Made by a program: the position numbers and the translations under genes. A stretch of 64,000 nucleotides of DNA from Roseomonas mucosa (lineage in GTDB: Bacteria > Pseudomonadota > Alphaproteobacteria > Acetobacterales > Acetobacteraceae), in NCBI GenBank assembly GCA_945878375.1, contig CAMDWG010000006.1:62001-126000 (forward strand), written 5' to 3'. Below the pieces are notes generated by a model that was not told the DNA's origin, made no database searches, and saw only the letters and a list, made by a program, of their open reading frames with translations. The stretch's first letter is position 1. The number at the start of each line of letters is the position of its first letter. This document shows, piece after piece, positions 34,111 through 41,959 of this stretch.

Positions 34111-34248
34111 TCAGCCGCCGCCGGATTTGGGCGCGGGCTTCTTCGAGGAAGGCGGCTGGCTGAAGGGCGAAGGCGCCGGGCCGGCCGGCTTCTTGTCGGC
34201 CTTCGGCTTCTTCTTCTCGCGTCCGCTGCGAAGCTGTCCCTTGGCCAT
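34111..34248 (-). CDS. small Lys/Pro-rich protein, 45 residues
   Basis: ATG at 34248, preceded by AAGGA. The product starts MAKGQLRSGREKKKPKADKK and continues as a Pro/Ser/Lys-rich disordered tail ending KSGGG. From memory, similar 'MAKGQ.RSnrE.KKPK..K' micro-proteins are common but uncharacterised in Alphaproteobacteria. Very basic at its N-terminus, so nucleic acid or ribosome contact is possible; that is a guess. Coupled to the 106-residue gene. Confidence 0.75.
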   Translation of the reverse strand: MAKGQLRSGREKKKPKADKKPAGPAPSPFSQPPSSKKPAPKSGGG

Positions 34249-34272
34249 GTCGGTCGGTCCTTGCCGCTGGTT

Positions 34273-34400
34273 GAAGGCGCAGCATGCGCCTTCCGCCGCG
34301 CTTATACCAAGCGCACGAAGGTTTCACCTTCGTGCCCTCAGGCGCCGGCGCTTCGCTTGGCTCGCCGCATACGCGGCGGGCCGCATTCGCGACCTCGCCG
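34273..34400. repeat. cluster of nested hairpins (REP-like)
   Basis: Three successive stems: GAAGGCGCA/TGCGCCTTC (34273-34281, 34285-34293); GCACGAAGG/CCTTCGTGC (34313-34321, 34327-34335); GCTCGCCGC/GCGGCGGGC (34360-34368, 34373-34381, one G-T pair). The second is wrapped by CCAAGCG (34307-34313) and CGCTTGG (34354-34360). The rest of the 286-base gap before the Imm11-like gene shows no convincing intact gene. Confidence 0.65.
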
Positions 34401-34534
34401 GCCCACGGCGGGCGCAGGTCGAACCTTCATGCGCCGGGTATCAGATGCATGCGCGCACGGCCGGTGATGGTCTTGACGCGCTCGGTCGGGCTGAACCCCA
34501 CCGCGCGGCCTCTCCGCCTTGTCCAGCGTCGACA

Positions 34535-35359
34535 TCACATGCGTCCCTGGAAGCGCGCCGGACGAAGGGTCAACGTGTGCCAGTAGCCGTCACCCCAATG
34601 GAAATCGGCGCCGTAGATGCCGCGCGCGATCATGGCCTCTCGCACCGCCTCCGAGACCCAGATCGGTCCACCTCTGATAAAGCGGCGGTCGCGGAACAGA
34701 TGCACGCTCTCGGGCAGCGCCTTGTCGCGCAGGATGTAGATCGGAATATCCGGCTCGTCGGGGTTCGTCGGCCTTTGCCGAATCAGAACGAGCGGTCCTC
34801 CCTTCCACCCCGGCTCCCAGCGCCAGCCGCTCGCCTCCAGGTCCACCGCCGGGATGTCGCGCGTGACGTCGAACAGGTGGTAGCTGCCCTGCGGCAGGAC
34901 CTCGCCGGTGGCGAGCGTGATCTCGACCGGATAGGTGTCCATGGCGTCGGCGTCGAACTCCCGCAGCAGCGCCGCCGCCCGGTCGGAGACGAGGATCAGC
35001 GTGCCGAAGAGATCGGGACGGTGGAAATCCAGGATATGACCCGCCTTGCGTGCGCGGGACCGGAAGCGGATCGGCGCGGCCATGGCTTCGGGCGTGCGGA
35101 GCCGGTCCCAGCCGAGCCCGCCACCCCATCCATGCTGCTGCACGTTGGCGCCCAGCGGTGGGTGCGCCGGACTGGCAGGGCCGAGATACTCAAGGATGGA
35201 CTTCTCGCCACGCAGCCAAGGCGAATTGCTCGTGGCGCCCAGCTGCGAGTAGCGGCGCATCGCCGTGCCGGCGTAGCGCGCATCGGCCGCGCGCCGCTTG
35301 GGTGACCGCGAGTCGCCGACCACGCCCTCACCGGTGCTTCCGGCCGGTGTCTCGGTCAT
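34535..35359 (-). CDS. Imm11/DUF1629-like immunity-type protein (orphan)
   Basis: 274 residues from the ATG at 35359, with GGAGGGC upstream. The first about 90 residues are Gly/Pro/Ser/Arg-rich and low in complexity. The C-terminal about 170 residues have the order HILDFHRPDLFGTLILVSDR, YPVEITLATGE, YHLFDVTRDIPAVD, then an ARGIYGADF end. This order resembles the Imm11 (DUF1629) fold, an immunity family of polymorphic toxin systems: 'D......ilvS.rl...l......Ff.vel......Y.l.nv...d'. The resemblance is by eye and moderate. No toxin gene is next to it; a 30-codon frame is coupled upstream. Confidence 0.6.
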   Translation of the reverse strand: MTETPAGSTGEGVVGDSRSPKRRAADARYAGTAMRRYSQLGATSNSPWLRGEKSILEYLGPASPAHPPLGANVQQHGWGGGLGWDRLRTPEAMAAPIRFRSRARKAGHILDFHRPDLFGTLILVSDRAAALLREFDADAMDTYPVEITLATGEVLPQGSYHLFDVTRDIPAVDLEASGWRWEPGWKGGPLVLIRQRPTNPDEPDIPIYILRDKALPESVHLFRDRRFIRGGPIWVSEAVREAMIARGIYGADFHWGDGYWHTLTLRPARFQGRM

Positions 35360-35448
35360 CGCTTGCCCTCCGCCGGACGGCCGGCATCCAAACCCTCGAC
35401 GGTCAGGCGATACGCGGAGCGCGGTGCGATCATGTTCGGTCTGCTCAC
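35356..35448 (-). CDS. 30-residue reading frame coupled to the Imm11-like gene
   Basis: GTG at 35448 follows GGGGAG by 5 bases. The frame encodes a 30-residue basic peptide beginning SRPNMIAPRSAYRLTVEGLD, and its TGA overlaps the next ATG as ATGA. The good ribosome site and exact overlap suggest it is translated and feeds ribosomes to the next gene. It may be a leader peptide, a micro-protein or the remnant of a lost upstream gene such as a toxin tail. AT-rich bases at about 35470-35500, including TAATAT, may hold the promoter. Confidence 0.45.
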   Translation of the reverse strand: MSRPNMIAPRSAYRLTVEGLDAGRPAEGKR

Positions 35449-35625
35449 GTGGCTCTCCCCAACCACCAGTGGTGCGACCGATATTAACGAATGAAAACGA
35501 AAAACTCACGCCCATATCCTTCCGGATCATGGGCCGATCACAGGCTGCGGGCTGGCGCCAACCCGCGCGGCGTGCAGGGCGACGCGGTCGGGCGCTAAGG
35601 GAGCCGGGGGCGCTGCCCCCCCGCG

Positions 35626-36723
35626 TCACCCGCGCGCGACGGCCGCGCGCAGCAGTTGCAGCGTTTCCTCGATCATCGCCGCCGTGACGTCGAGATGCGT
35701 GCAGGCCCGGATGCGCCCGCCGAGGATCGAAAGCTGCACGCCCTGAAGCCGCAGCCGCTTCACGAGCTCCACCGCGCCAAGGCCGGTGCCAGCGGGATCG
35801 AAGAAGACGAGGTTGGTATCCGGTTCCTCCACCACCATCCCCGGCATCTGCGCGAGGCCGCGCGCGAGGGCCTTCGCATTGGCGTGATCCTCCGCCAGCC
35901 GGTCCACATGGTGATCCAGCGCGTAGAGGCACGCCGCCGCGCAGATGCCGCCCTGGCGCATCGCGCCGCCAAGCCGCTGCTTCCAGCGCCAGGCCTGGTC
36001 GATGAAGGCGGCGGAGCCGCAGAGCACCGCGCCCAGCGGCGCGCCGAGCCCCTTGGTGAAATCGAGCCAGACGCTGTCGAAGCCCGCCGTCATCTCGGCG
36101 GCGGGGATGCCGGCGGCGACGCAGGCATTCATCAGCCGCGCACCATCCATATGGGTCGCCATCCCATGGTGCCTGGCGATCGCCGCGACCTCATCCAGCT
36201 GCGCCTTCGGCCAGACGGCGCCGCCGCCGATATTCGCCGTCTGCTCGACTTCCAGCAGGCTCTGCGTCGGCGTGTGGCGCGACTTGCCGCGGATCGCGGC
36301 GCGCAGCGCATCGGGCGTGAACAGGCCGCGCGGGCCCTTCAGCGGGTGGATCTGGAAGCCGCCGAGCGCCGCATGCGCGCCGCCTTCGCTGGTCAGGATA
36401 TGCGCGGTCTCATGCGCGATGATCTCGTCGCCGGGGCGGCAATGCACGAGTGTTGCCGCGACGTTGCACATCGTGCCCGTCGGCATGAACACCGCCGCTT
36501 CCTTGCCCATCAGCGCCGCCATCCGGTCACACAGGGCCTGGACGCTGGGATCGTCGCCATTCTGCTCGTCGCCGACCTCGGCGCGCATCATCGCGTCCTT
36601 CATGGCGGGCGTCGGGCGCGTCTGGGTGTCGGAATAGAGGTTGATGCGCGGCGGCGGCAGCGCGGGATCGGGGCGCTGCGGGGTGTAGAGGCCAGCGGCC
36701 AACGGCAATTCGGATCCGGCCAA
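35626..36723 (-). CDS. threonine aldolase-like PLP enzyme
   Basis: 365 residues. The start is TTG at 36723 with AGGAG 8 bases upstream; the next in-frame ATG would remove the essential NLYSDTQTRPTPAM block. Fold-type I features: EVGDEQNGDDPSVQALC, the PLP-stacking region around AHETAHILTSEGG, MDGARLMNA, and the Schiff-base Lys in DFTKGLGAPLG (about residue 218). The family cleaves beta-hydroxy amino acids, such as L-threonine, to glycine and an aldehyde, or acts as a beta-eliminating lyase. Downstream of modABC in orientation, but 66 bases away with no clear link. Confidence 0.9.
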   Translation of the reverse strand: MAGSELPLAAGLYTPQRPDPALPPPRINLYSDTQTRPTPAMKDAMMRAEVGDEQNGDDPSVQALCDRMAALMGKEAAVFMPTGTMCNVAATLVHCRPGDEIIAHETAHILTSEGGAHAALGGFQIHPLKGPRGLFTPDALRAAIRGKSRHTPTQSLLEVEQTANIGGGAVWPKAQLDEVAAIARHHGMATHMDGARLMNACVAAGIPAAEMTAGFDSVWLDFTKGLGAPLGAVLCGSAAFIDQAWRWKQRLGGAMRQGGICAAACLYALDHHVDRLAEDHANAKALARGLAQMPGMVVEEPDTNLVFFDPAGTGLGAVELVKRLRLQGVQLSILGGRIRACTHLDVTAAMIEETLQLLRAAVARG

Positions 36724-36789
36724 GTCACGCTCTCCTGAAGGGCGGGTGCGGCCCGCGCGCGACAGGCTTATCCGGGCATGCCGCGCCTG

Positions 36790-37908
36790 TCACCCGCCCG
36801 GGCCGCGCGCCATGCCGGGCGCGGCCGCATGGTCGAAGACCACCGCCTTCACCAGCGCGAACAGCGCCATGCCGGGATGAAGGCCGAGCCGCGCGACGGT
36901 GTCCTGCATCACCCGCGCCAGGATCACGCTGCCGCCGACATCGAGTTGCAGGAAGGCCTCATGCGGCACACCCGCCGGCACGATCCCCGCCAGGATGCAG
37001 GGCAACGCGTTGCTGGTCGAGAGACCCTGCGGCGCCTGCGTCGCCACCGCGACATCGCGTGCCCGCAGGCGCAGGCGAAGCGGCGTGCCCGGCGGCTCCT
37101 CCCGCAGCGGCACCACCACGGCACCGCCCGCGAAGCCCAGCCGCGTCAGGCCGCGCGCGGCATCGTGGTCCAGCACGACGCAGCCCAGCACCGCGCCGCC
37201 ATCGCGGCGCTGCGCCAGCGGCAGGTCCGTGCGCGCGGTCAGCGCCTCCAGCAGGCCGGCGGCGCGCACACGCCCGTCCTCCAGCAGCACCAGCGTATCG
37301 GCCAACGCATCCACCTCATCCAGCGCATGGGTGACGTAGAGAATCGGCAGCCGTGCCACGTCGCGCAACCGCGCGAGGAAGGGCAGCACCTCCGCCCGCC
37401 TCGGCGTGTCGAGCGCCGCCAGCGGCTCATCCATCAGCAGAAGCCGTGGCCGCGACAGCAGGGCACGGCCGAGCGCGACGCGCTGCCGTTCCCCACCCGA
37501 CAGCGCGGCGGGGCGGCGCGCGAGCAAAGGCGCAAGGCCGAGCAGGGCCACGACTTCCTCGAAGCCAGGCCCGGTCGCATCGCGCGGGGCGCGGCGCAGG
37601 CCGTAGCGCAGATTGCTCTCGACGGTCAGGTGCGGGAATAGGCGCGCATCCTGGAACACCACGCCGCAACGCCGCGCCTCGGGCGGAAGACAGAGGCCGC
37701 GCGCGGTGTCCAGCAGCGCCACGCCATCCAGCGCGATGCGCCCTTCATCGGGGCGCAGCAGCCCGGCGACGGCGGCGAGGATCGTGCTCTTGCCGCAGCC
37801 GGAAGGGCCGAACAGCGCGGTCACGCCGGCCTCCGGCATCGCGAAGGCGGCGTCGAGCGAAAACCCATCCCGGCCGGCATAACGGTGGCGCAGCGCGACA
37901 TCCAGCAT
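36790..37908 (-). CDS. modC: molybdate ABC transporter ATP-binding protein
   Basis: 372 residues from the ATG at 37908, overlapping the modB stop by one base. Walker A GPSGCGKST (about residues 34-42), Q-loop FQDARLF, signature LSGGERQRVALGRALLSRPR, Walker B LLLMDEP. The C-terminal MOP/TOBE domain (about residues 300-360, including STSNALPCILAGIV) binds oxyanions, which distinguishes ModC from other importers. Powers molybdate uptake. Confidence 0.95.
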   Translation of the reverse strand: MLDVALRHRYAGRDGFSLDAAFAMPEAGVTALFGPSGCGKSTILAAVAGLLRPDEGRIALDGVALLDTARGLCLPPEARRCGVVFQDARLFPHLTVESNLRYGLRRAPRDATGPGFEEVVALLGLAPLLARRPAALSGGERQRVALGRALLSRPRLLLMDEPLAALDTPRRAEVLPFLARLRDVARLPILYVTHALDEVDALADTLVLLEDGRVRAAGLLEALTARTDLPLAQRRDGGAVLGCVVLDHDAARGLTRLGFAGGAVVVPLREEPPGTPLRLRLRARDVAVATQAPQGLSTSNALPCILAGIVPAGVPHEAFLQLDVGGSVILARVMQDTVARLGLHPGMALFALVKAVVFDHAAAPGMARGPGG

Positions 37909-38603
37909 CAGGCGCGGCCCAGCAGCATATGCATGCGCCGCGCGATCACCTCGGCCAGTAGCAGCCCCGCCACGGCCAGGGTGAAGGACACGAAGGCGAG
38001 CCTTGCCGCCACCGCCTCCCCGCCCGGCGTCTGGGTGGCGGCGTAGATCGCCAGCGGCAGGGTCTGCGTCTCGCCTGGGATGTTGGAGGCGAAGGTGATC
38101 ACCGCCCCAAACTCCCCGAGGCCGGCGGCAAAGGCCGTGACCGCGCCGGCGAGGATGCCCGGCGCCATCAGCGGCAGGGTGATGGTCACGAAGCGATCGA
38201 AGGGCCCGGCGCCGAGCGTGCGCGCGGCGGCCTCCAGCCCCGGGTCCACATTCTCCAGGCCGAGGCGCACGGCGCGCACGATCAGCGGGAAGGACATCAC
38301 CGCCGTCGCCAGCGCCGCGCCTTCGGTCGAGAAGACCAGGCGGATGCCGAACCAGTCGTGCAGCGGCGCGCCGATGGGACCGCGCACACCGAACAGCATC
38401 AGCAGCGCCCAGCCCACCACCACGGGCGGCACGACCAGCGGCAGATGCACCAGCGCATCCAGCAGCATGCGCCCCGGAAACCGCCCGCGCACCAGCAGCC
38501 AGGCGGTCGCGATGGCCGGCAGCAGCGACACGGCGACGGACCGCGTCGCGACTTCGAGGCTGAGCCGCACCGCCTGCCATTCCTCCGCACCCAGACCCAG
38601 CAT
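37908..38603 (-). CDS. modB: molybdate ABC transporter permease
   Basis: 231 residues with five or six membrane segments. The cytoplasmic coupling motif is EAARTLGAGPFDRFVTITLP (about residues 137-156), and FAAGLGEFGAVITFASNIPGE is the conserved ModB/CysTW end. Inner-membrane channel of the molybdate importer. Lies between modA (15 bases upstream) and modC (one-base overlap). Confidence 0.95.
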   Translation of the reverse strand: MLGLGAEEWQAVRLSLEVATRSVAVSLLPAIATAWLLVRGRFPGRMLLDALVHLPLVVPPVVVGWALLMLFGVRGPIGAPLHDWFGIRLVFSTEGAALATAVMSFPLIVRAVRLGLENVDPGLEAAARTLGAGPFDRFVTITLPLMAPGILAGAVTAFAAGLGEFGAVITFASNIPGETQTLPLAIYAATQTPGGEAVAARLAFVSFTLAVAGLLLAEVIARRMHMLLGRA

Positions 38604-38618
38604 CCGCCTTGCCCAGGA

Positions 38619-39386
38619 TCAGCGCGCGAGGGTGAAGCCGAAGCGCTGCCAGGTGACGGCGGCCTCCGGCCCGGTCAGGAAGGCGTGCAGCGCGCGGGCG
38701 TCCCGGTTGGCGGCGGCGCGGTGCGTGACGGCGAAGGGGTAGGTGATCGGCCTATGGCTCTCGGCCGAAAAGGTGCCGATCACGGCAACGCCGCGGCTGG
38801 CGGCGGCATCCGTGACATAGACAATGCCGAGCGGTGCCTCTCCGCGTTCCACCAGCAGCAGGGCGGCGCGGACATTCTCGGCACGTGCCAGGCGGGGCGC
38901 GACCGCCTGCCATTGGCCCAGCCATTCCAGCGCCGCCTGGGCATAGCGCCCGGCGGGGACATGGGCGGGATCGCCCACCGCGATCCGCCCGCCTTCCGCC
39001 AGCGCCAGCAGATCCACTCCACGGCCGAGTGCGACCTGCCGCGCGCGGTCGGACGGCGCGATCAGCACCAGGGCATTGCCGATCGGGCTGTGGCGCGTGG
39101 CGTTCTCGATCAGGTTGCGGTCGCGCAGATAGTCCATCCAGGCCTCATCGGCCGAGAGGAACAGGTCCGCCGGCGCCCCCTGCCCGATCTGCCGCGCCAG
39201 CGCCGAGGACGCCGCGAAGGAAAAGCGCGGGGCCGGGTTGCCGCGCGCCACCCAATCCTGGGCCAGCGCGCGGAGCGCATCCGTCAGGCTCGCCGCAGCG
39301 AAGACCGTGACCGGCTGCTGCGCGCTGGCGGGGAAGGCGGCGAGGGCCAGCCCCCCAAGGGCGGCCAGCAACGGGCGGCGATGCAT
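38619..39386 (-). CDS. modA: molybdate-binding periplasmic protein
   Basis: 255 residues from the ATG at 39386; an open-frame ATG at 39446 would overlap the regulator's promoter. A signal peptide ends FPASAQQ (about residue 24). Then VTVFAAASLTDALRALA and FSFAASSALARQIGQGAPAD supply the oxyanion ligands; the late block YPFAVTHRAAANRDARALHA is typical of ModA. It captures molybdate or tungstate in the periplasm. First gene of modABC, divergent from modE. Confidence 0.95.
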   Translation of the reverse strand: MHRRPLLAALGGLALAAFPASAQQPVTVFAAASLTDALRALAQDWVARGNPAPRFSFAASSALARQIGQGAPADLFLSADEAWMDYLRDRNLIENATRHSPIGNALVLIAPSDRARQVALGRGVDLLALAEGGRIAVGDPAHVPAGRYAQAALEWLGQWQAVAPRLARAENVRAALLLVERGEAPLGIVYVTDAAASRGVAVIGTFSAESHRPITYPFAVTHRAAANRDARALHAFLTGPEAAVTWQRFGFTLAR

Positions 39387-39403
39387 GGGGCTCCGGGTGG
39401 TCG

Positions 39404-39427
39404 CGTTATCGCCCGGTGACGATATCG
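39404..39427. promoter_or_regulatory. candidate ModE operator in the modA-modE divergent promoter
   Basis: In the 104 bases between modA and modE, CGTTAT (39404-39409) and ATATCG (39422-39427) form an imperfect inverted pair, each flanked by a GTCG/CGAC element. It resembles the two TAT-containing arms of known ModE boxes but is not a strict match. Position, not sequence, is the main support. Confidence 0.35.
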
Positions 39428-39490
39428 ACCGCTGAAGATAGATCAAGGGGGCGGATTCCCCGCCCCACCCTTCTGTGGTTCCCTTCCCCC

Positions 39491-39871
39491 ATGGCGCGCA
39501 TGACCCGCGCGGAGTCCGAAGATCGGCCAGCGGGCCGGCTCCGCATCCGTATCCTGCTGGCCGCCGGCGAGCCCTTCGGCCCCGGCAAGGCCGAATTGCT
39601 GGAGGCGATCCGCGACACCGGCTCCATCGCCGCCGCCGGTCGCCGGATGGGCATGTCCTACCAGCGCGCCTGGGACCTGGTGGCGGCGATGAACGCGCAT
39701 TTCCGCGAGCCCGTGGTGGCCGCCGCCAAGGGCGGCGCGCGGGGCGGCGGCACGGCGCTGACGCCCTTCGGGGTGGAGATCCTGGCCGCCTATCGGGAGA
39801 TCGAGGCGCTGGCCGCCGAGGCGACGGCCGAGAAGCTGGATTGGCTCAGGCGGCAATTGGCGCCTGGCTGA
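39491..39871 (+). CDS. modE: ModE-type molybdenum-responsive regulator, single domain
   Basis: 126 residues from the ATG at 39491; a second ATG lies at 39500. The winged helix-turn-helix reads GKAELLEAIRDTGSIAAAGR RMGMSYQRAWDLV (split here at residue 20), followed by FREPVVAAAKGGARGGG and TPFGVEILAAYREIE. This is the N-terminal domain of ModE. The C-terminal molybdate-binding (MOP) domains of E. coli ModE are missing, as in many one-domain alphaproteobacterial forms. It probably controls modABC from the shared promoter. How it senses molybdate without MOP domains is unclear. Confidence 0.9.
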   Translation: MARMTRAESEDRPAGRLRIRILLAAGEPFGPGKAELLEAIRDTGSIAAAGRRMGMSYQRAWDLVAAMNAHFREPVVAAAKGGARGGGTALTPFGVEILAAYREIEALAAEATAEKLDWLRRQLAPG

Positions 39872-39880
39872 AGCGCCAGC

Positions 39881-40375
39881 CTATCCAAGCCGCTTCCTGA
39901 GCAGGTAGCGGTGCCGGCCTTCCAGCACCAGCACGCCATGCTGGTTGTGCACCGTGCTCCGCAGCCCGATCACCCCGGTCGTGCGGTTCGGCGCGATCTC
40001 ATCCACTTCGAGGCACGCATAGAGCGTGTCGCCCACGAAGACCGGATGCAGGAAGCGGCTCGACTGGTCGAGGAAGGCCTTCAGCGACTGTTCCACCAGA
40101 TGCGGGAAGGTGCCGGCGCCGGCCGCGGTCTGGATCGCGACCAGGTAGCCATGGGCCAGCATGTCCGGCAGGCCGCGGGCCTGGCAGTAGGCACGGTCGT
40201 AATGGATCGGGTGGTTGTCGCCGCTGGCCGCCTGGAAGGCGAGGAAGATCGCCTCCGTCATCGTGCGGCTCGGCAGCGGGAAGCGTTCCCCGAGGCGGAA
40301 ATCCTCGAACCAACGCTGCTCCGCGACCATGCGGTGGCTGGCGGGGTCGAAGGCGGGCGGGGCGGTCTGGGTCAT
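39881..40375 (-). CDS. MaoC family dehydratase
   Basis: 164 residues, a single hot-dog domain. The hydratase motif is AFQAASGDNHPIHYDRAYC (Asp, His; about residues 47-65), followed by GLPDMLAHGYLVAIQTAAG. MaoC proteins hydrate enoyl-CoA thioesters in fatty-acid or PHA metabolism. On the same strand as ratA, 12 bases downstream of it, and converging with modE. Confidence 0.9.
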   Translation of the reverse strand: MTQTAPPAFDPASHRMVAEQRWFEDFRLGERFPLPSRTMTEAIFLAFQAASGDNHPIHYDRAYCQARGLPDMLAHGYLVAIQTAAGAGTFPHLVEQSLKAFLDQSSRFLHPVFVGDTLYACLEVDEIAPNRTTGVIGLRSTVHNQHGVLVLEGRHRYLLRKRLG

Positions 40376-40387
40376 GCGCCGGCCCGG

Positions 40388-40864
40388 TCAGGCCGTCGGC
40401 GCAGGTTCCGCCGGCGCGGCCGCGGCCGGGGCGCTGCGGCGGTAGAGCGCGTAGGCGCGGCGTTCGAAGGCGCGGACCATCAGGCGGACAGCCTCGTTGA
40501 AGACGGTGCCGATCACCGCCTGCAACAGGCGCGACTTGAATTCGAAATCGACGAAGAAATCGACCTCGGTTCCATTGGCGACAGGCCGGAAGCGCCAATG
40601 GTTGTTGAGGTAGCGGAACGGCCCCGTCAGGTAGCGCACATGCACATGGTGCGGGCTCTCCAGCGCGACATGGCTGCGGAAGGTCTCACGGAACATCTTG
40701 AAGCCGATGGTGAGGTCCGCGACCAGCTCCGTCTCGGTGCGAGAGATGATCCGCGCGCCGACGCACCAGGGCAGGAATTCCGGATAGCGGCGCACATCGG
40801 CCACCATGTCGAACAGCTGCTCCGAAGTGTAGGGCAGCACCTTCTTTTCGGCGTGGGTGGGCAT
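40388..40864 (-). CDS. RatA/COQ10-family START-like protein
   Basis: 158 residues with the family's start YTSEQLFDMVADVRRYPEFLPWCVGARI and central HVRYLTGPFRYLNNHWRF, an SRPBCC lipid-binding fold. E. coli RatA was reported to block 70S assembly, while the mitochondrial relative Coq10 binds coenzyme Q; in Alphaproteobacteria the quinone role is more likely. A short Ala/Pro tail is added. Lies 10 bases after lipA, the conserved lpd-lipA-coq10 order. Confidence 0.92.
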   Translation of the reverse strand: MPTHAEKKVLPYTSEQLFDMVADVRRYPEFLPWCVGARIISRTETELVADLTIGFKMFRETFRSHVALESPHHVHVRYLTGPFRYLNNHWRFRPVANGTEVDFFVDFEFKSRLLQAVIGTVFNEAVRLMVRAFERRAYALYRRSAPAAAAPAEPAPTA

Positions 40865-40874
40865 CGCGGCGGCC

Positions 40875-41876
40875 TTACGCGGCCCGAATCTTCAGCTGCG
40901 CTGCGCGCGCGTCGCGCAGCGCCGCGAAATCGCGGTCGGCGTGATAGGAACTGCGCGTCAGCGGCGTCGCGGACACCAGAAGGAAGCCCTTGCCGCGCGC
41001 GACCTTGGCGTAGTCCTCGAACTCTTCCGGCGTGACGAAGCGATCGACCGCCGCGTGCTTCACCGTGGGCTGGAGGTACTGGCCGATGGTGAGGAAATCG
41101 ACATCCGCGCTCCGCAGATCGTCCATCACCTGCAGCACCTCGATCCGCTTCTCGCCGAGGCCCACCATGATGCCGGATTTGGTGAAGATGGAGGGGTCGA
41201 GCTGCTTCACGCGGTCCAGCAGCCGCAGCGAATGGTAGTACCGCGCACCGGGCCGGATGGTGGGGTAGAGGCCGGGCACGGTTTCCAGATTGTGGTTGAA
41301 CACATCCGGCCTTGCCGCGACCACGACCTCCAGCGCGCCATCCTTGCGGAGGAAATCGGGCGTCAGGATCTCGACCGTCGTGGCGGGGGCGGCGGCGCGG
41401 ATGGCGCGGATCGTCTCCGCGAAGTGCAGGGCGCCGCCATCGGCCAAATCATCACGGTCCACGCTGGTGATGACAACGTGCTGCAGGCCGAGCTTCGCCA
41501 CCGCATCCCCGACGCGGCGCGGCTCATCGGCATCCAGCGCCTTGGGCACGCCGGTGGCGACGTTGCAGAAGGAACAGGCGCGGGTGCAGGTCTCGCCCAT
41601 GATCATCATGGTGGCGTGGCGCTGCGACCAGCATTCGCCGATATTCGGGCAGGCCGCTTCCTCGCACACCGTGACCAGCTTGTGTTCCCGCATCAGCGCC
41701 TGGGTTTCGCGATAGACCGGGCTGGTCGGCGCCTTCACCCGGATCCAGGCGGGCTTGCGCTGGATGGGGTTGTCGGGGCGCTTCGCCTTTTCGGGATGGC
41801 GGTCGGCGCCGCGCAACGGCTCGCCGGCCGGTTGGCCGGAGGGTTTGCGATGATCGATTTCCACGCGCGTGGTCAT
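40875..41876 (-). CDS. lipA: lipoyl synthase
   Basis: 333 residues from the ATG at 41876 (ATG at 41885 also possible). Both Fe-S clusters are visible: [13 protein letters not shown] (auxiliary cluster, about residues 72-84) and the radical-SAM [10 protein letters not shown] (about 99-108). The family block [17 protein letters not shown] precedes them. It inserts two sulfurs into octanoyl groups on E2 and GcvH lipoyl domains, and the substrate proteins PdhB and PdhC are encoded just upstream. Confidence 0.97.
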   Translation of the reverse strand: MTTRVEIDHRKPSGQPAGEPLRGADRHPEKAKRPDNPIQRKPAWIRVKAPTSPVYRETQALMREHKLVTVCEEAACPNIGECWSQRHATMMIMGETCTRACSFCNVATGVPKALDADEPRRVGDAVAKLGLQHVVITSVDRDDLADGGALHFAETIRAIRAAAPATTVEILTPDFLRKDGALEVVVAARPDVFNHNLETVPGLYPTIRPGARYYHSLRLLDRVKQLDPSIFTKSGIMVGLGEKRIEVLQVMDDLRSADVDFLTIGQYLQPTVKHAAVDRFVTPEEFEDYAKVARGKGFLLVSATPLTRSSYHADRDFAALRDARAAQLKIRAA

Positions 41877-41924
41877 GGGCAACATCTGGCGGCGGTGCCG
41901 CCCCCCGTCAATCGCGGGATCGCA

Positions 41925-41949
41925 GGCAGGGCGGCCGCGGCCCCCTGCC
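41925..41949 (-). terminator. hairpin after lpd
   Basis: Stem GGCAGGG (41925-41931) with CCCTGCC (41943-41949), extended by the inner CGGCCGCGG. It begins 11 bases past the lpd stop on the minus strand. No T run, so termination versus attenuation ahead of lipA is undecided. Confidence 0.4.
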
Positions 41950-41959
41950 CCGCCACCCG

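Noticed and set aside
34535-35932. 465-codon version of the Imm11-like gene
   Set aside because: The upstream part overlaps the threonine-aldolase-like gene and lacks coding character; the ATG at 35359 has a good ribosome site.
40388-40864. RatA-like gene as half of a toxin-antitoxin system
   Set aside because: No antitoxin partner; the lpd-lipA context matches the COQ10-like quinone-binding branch.
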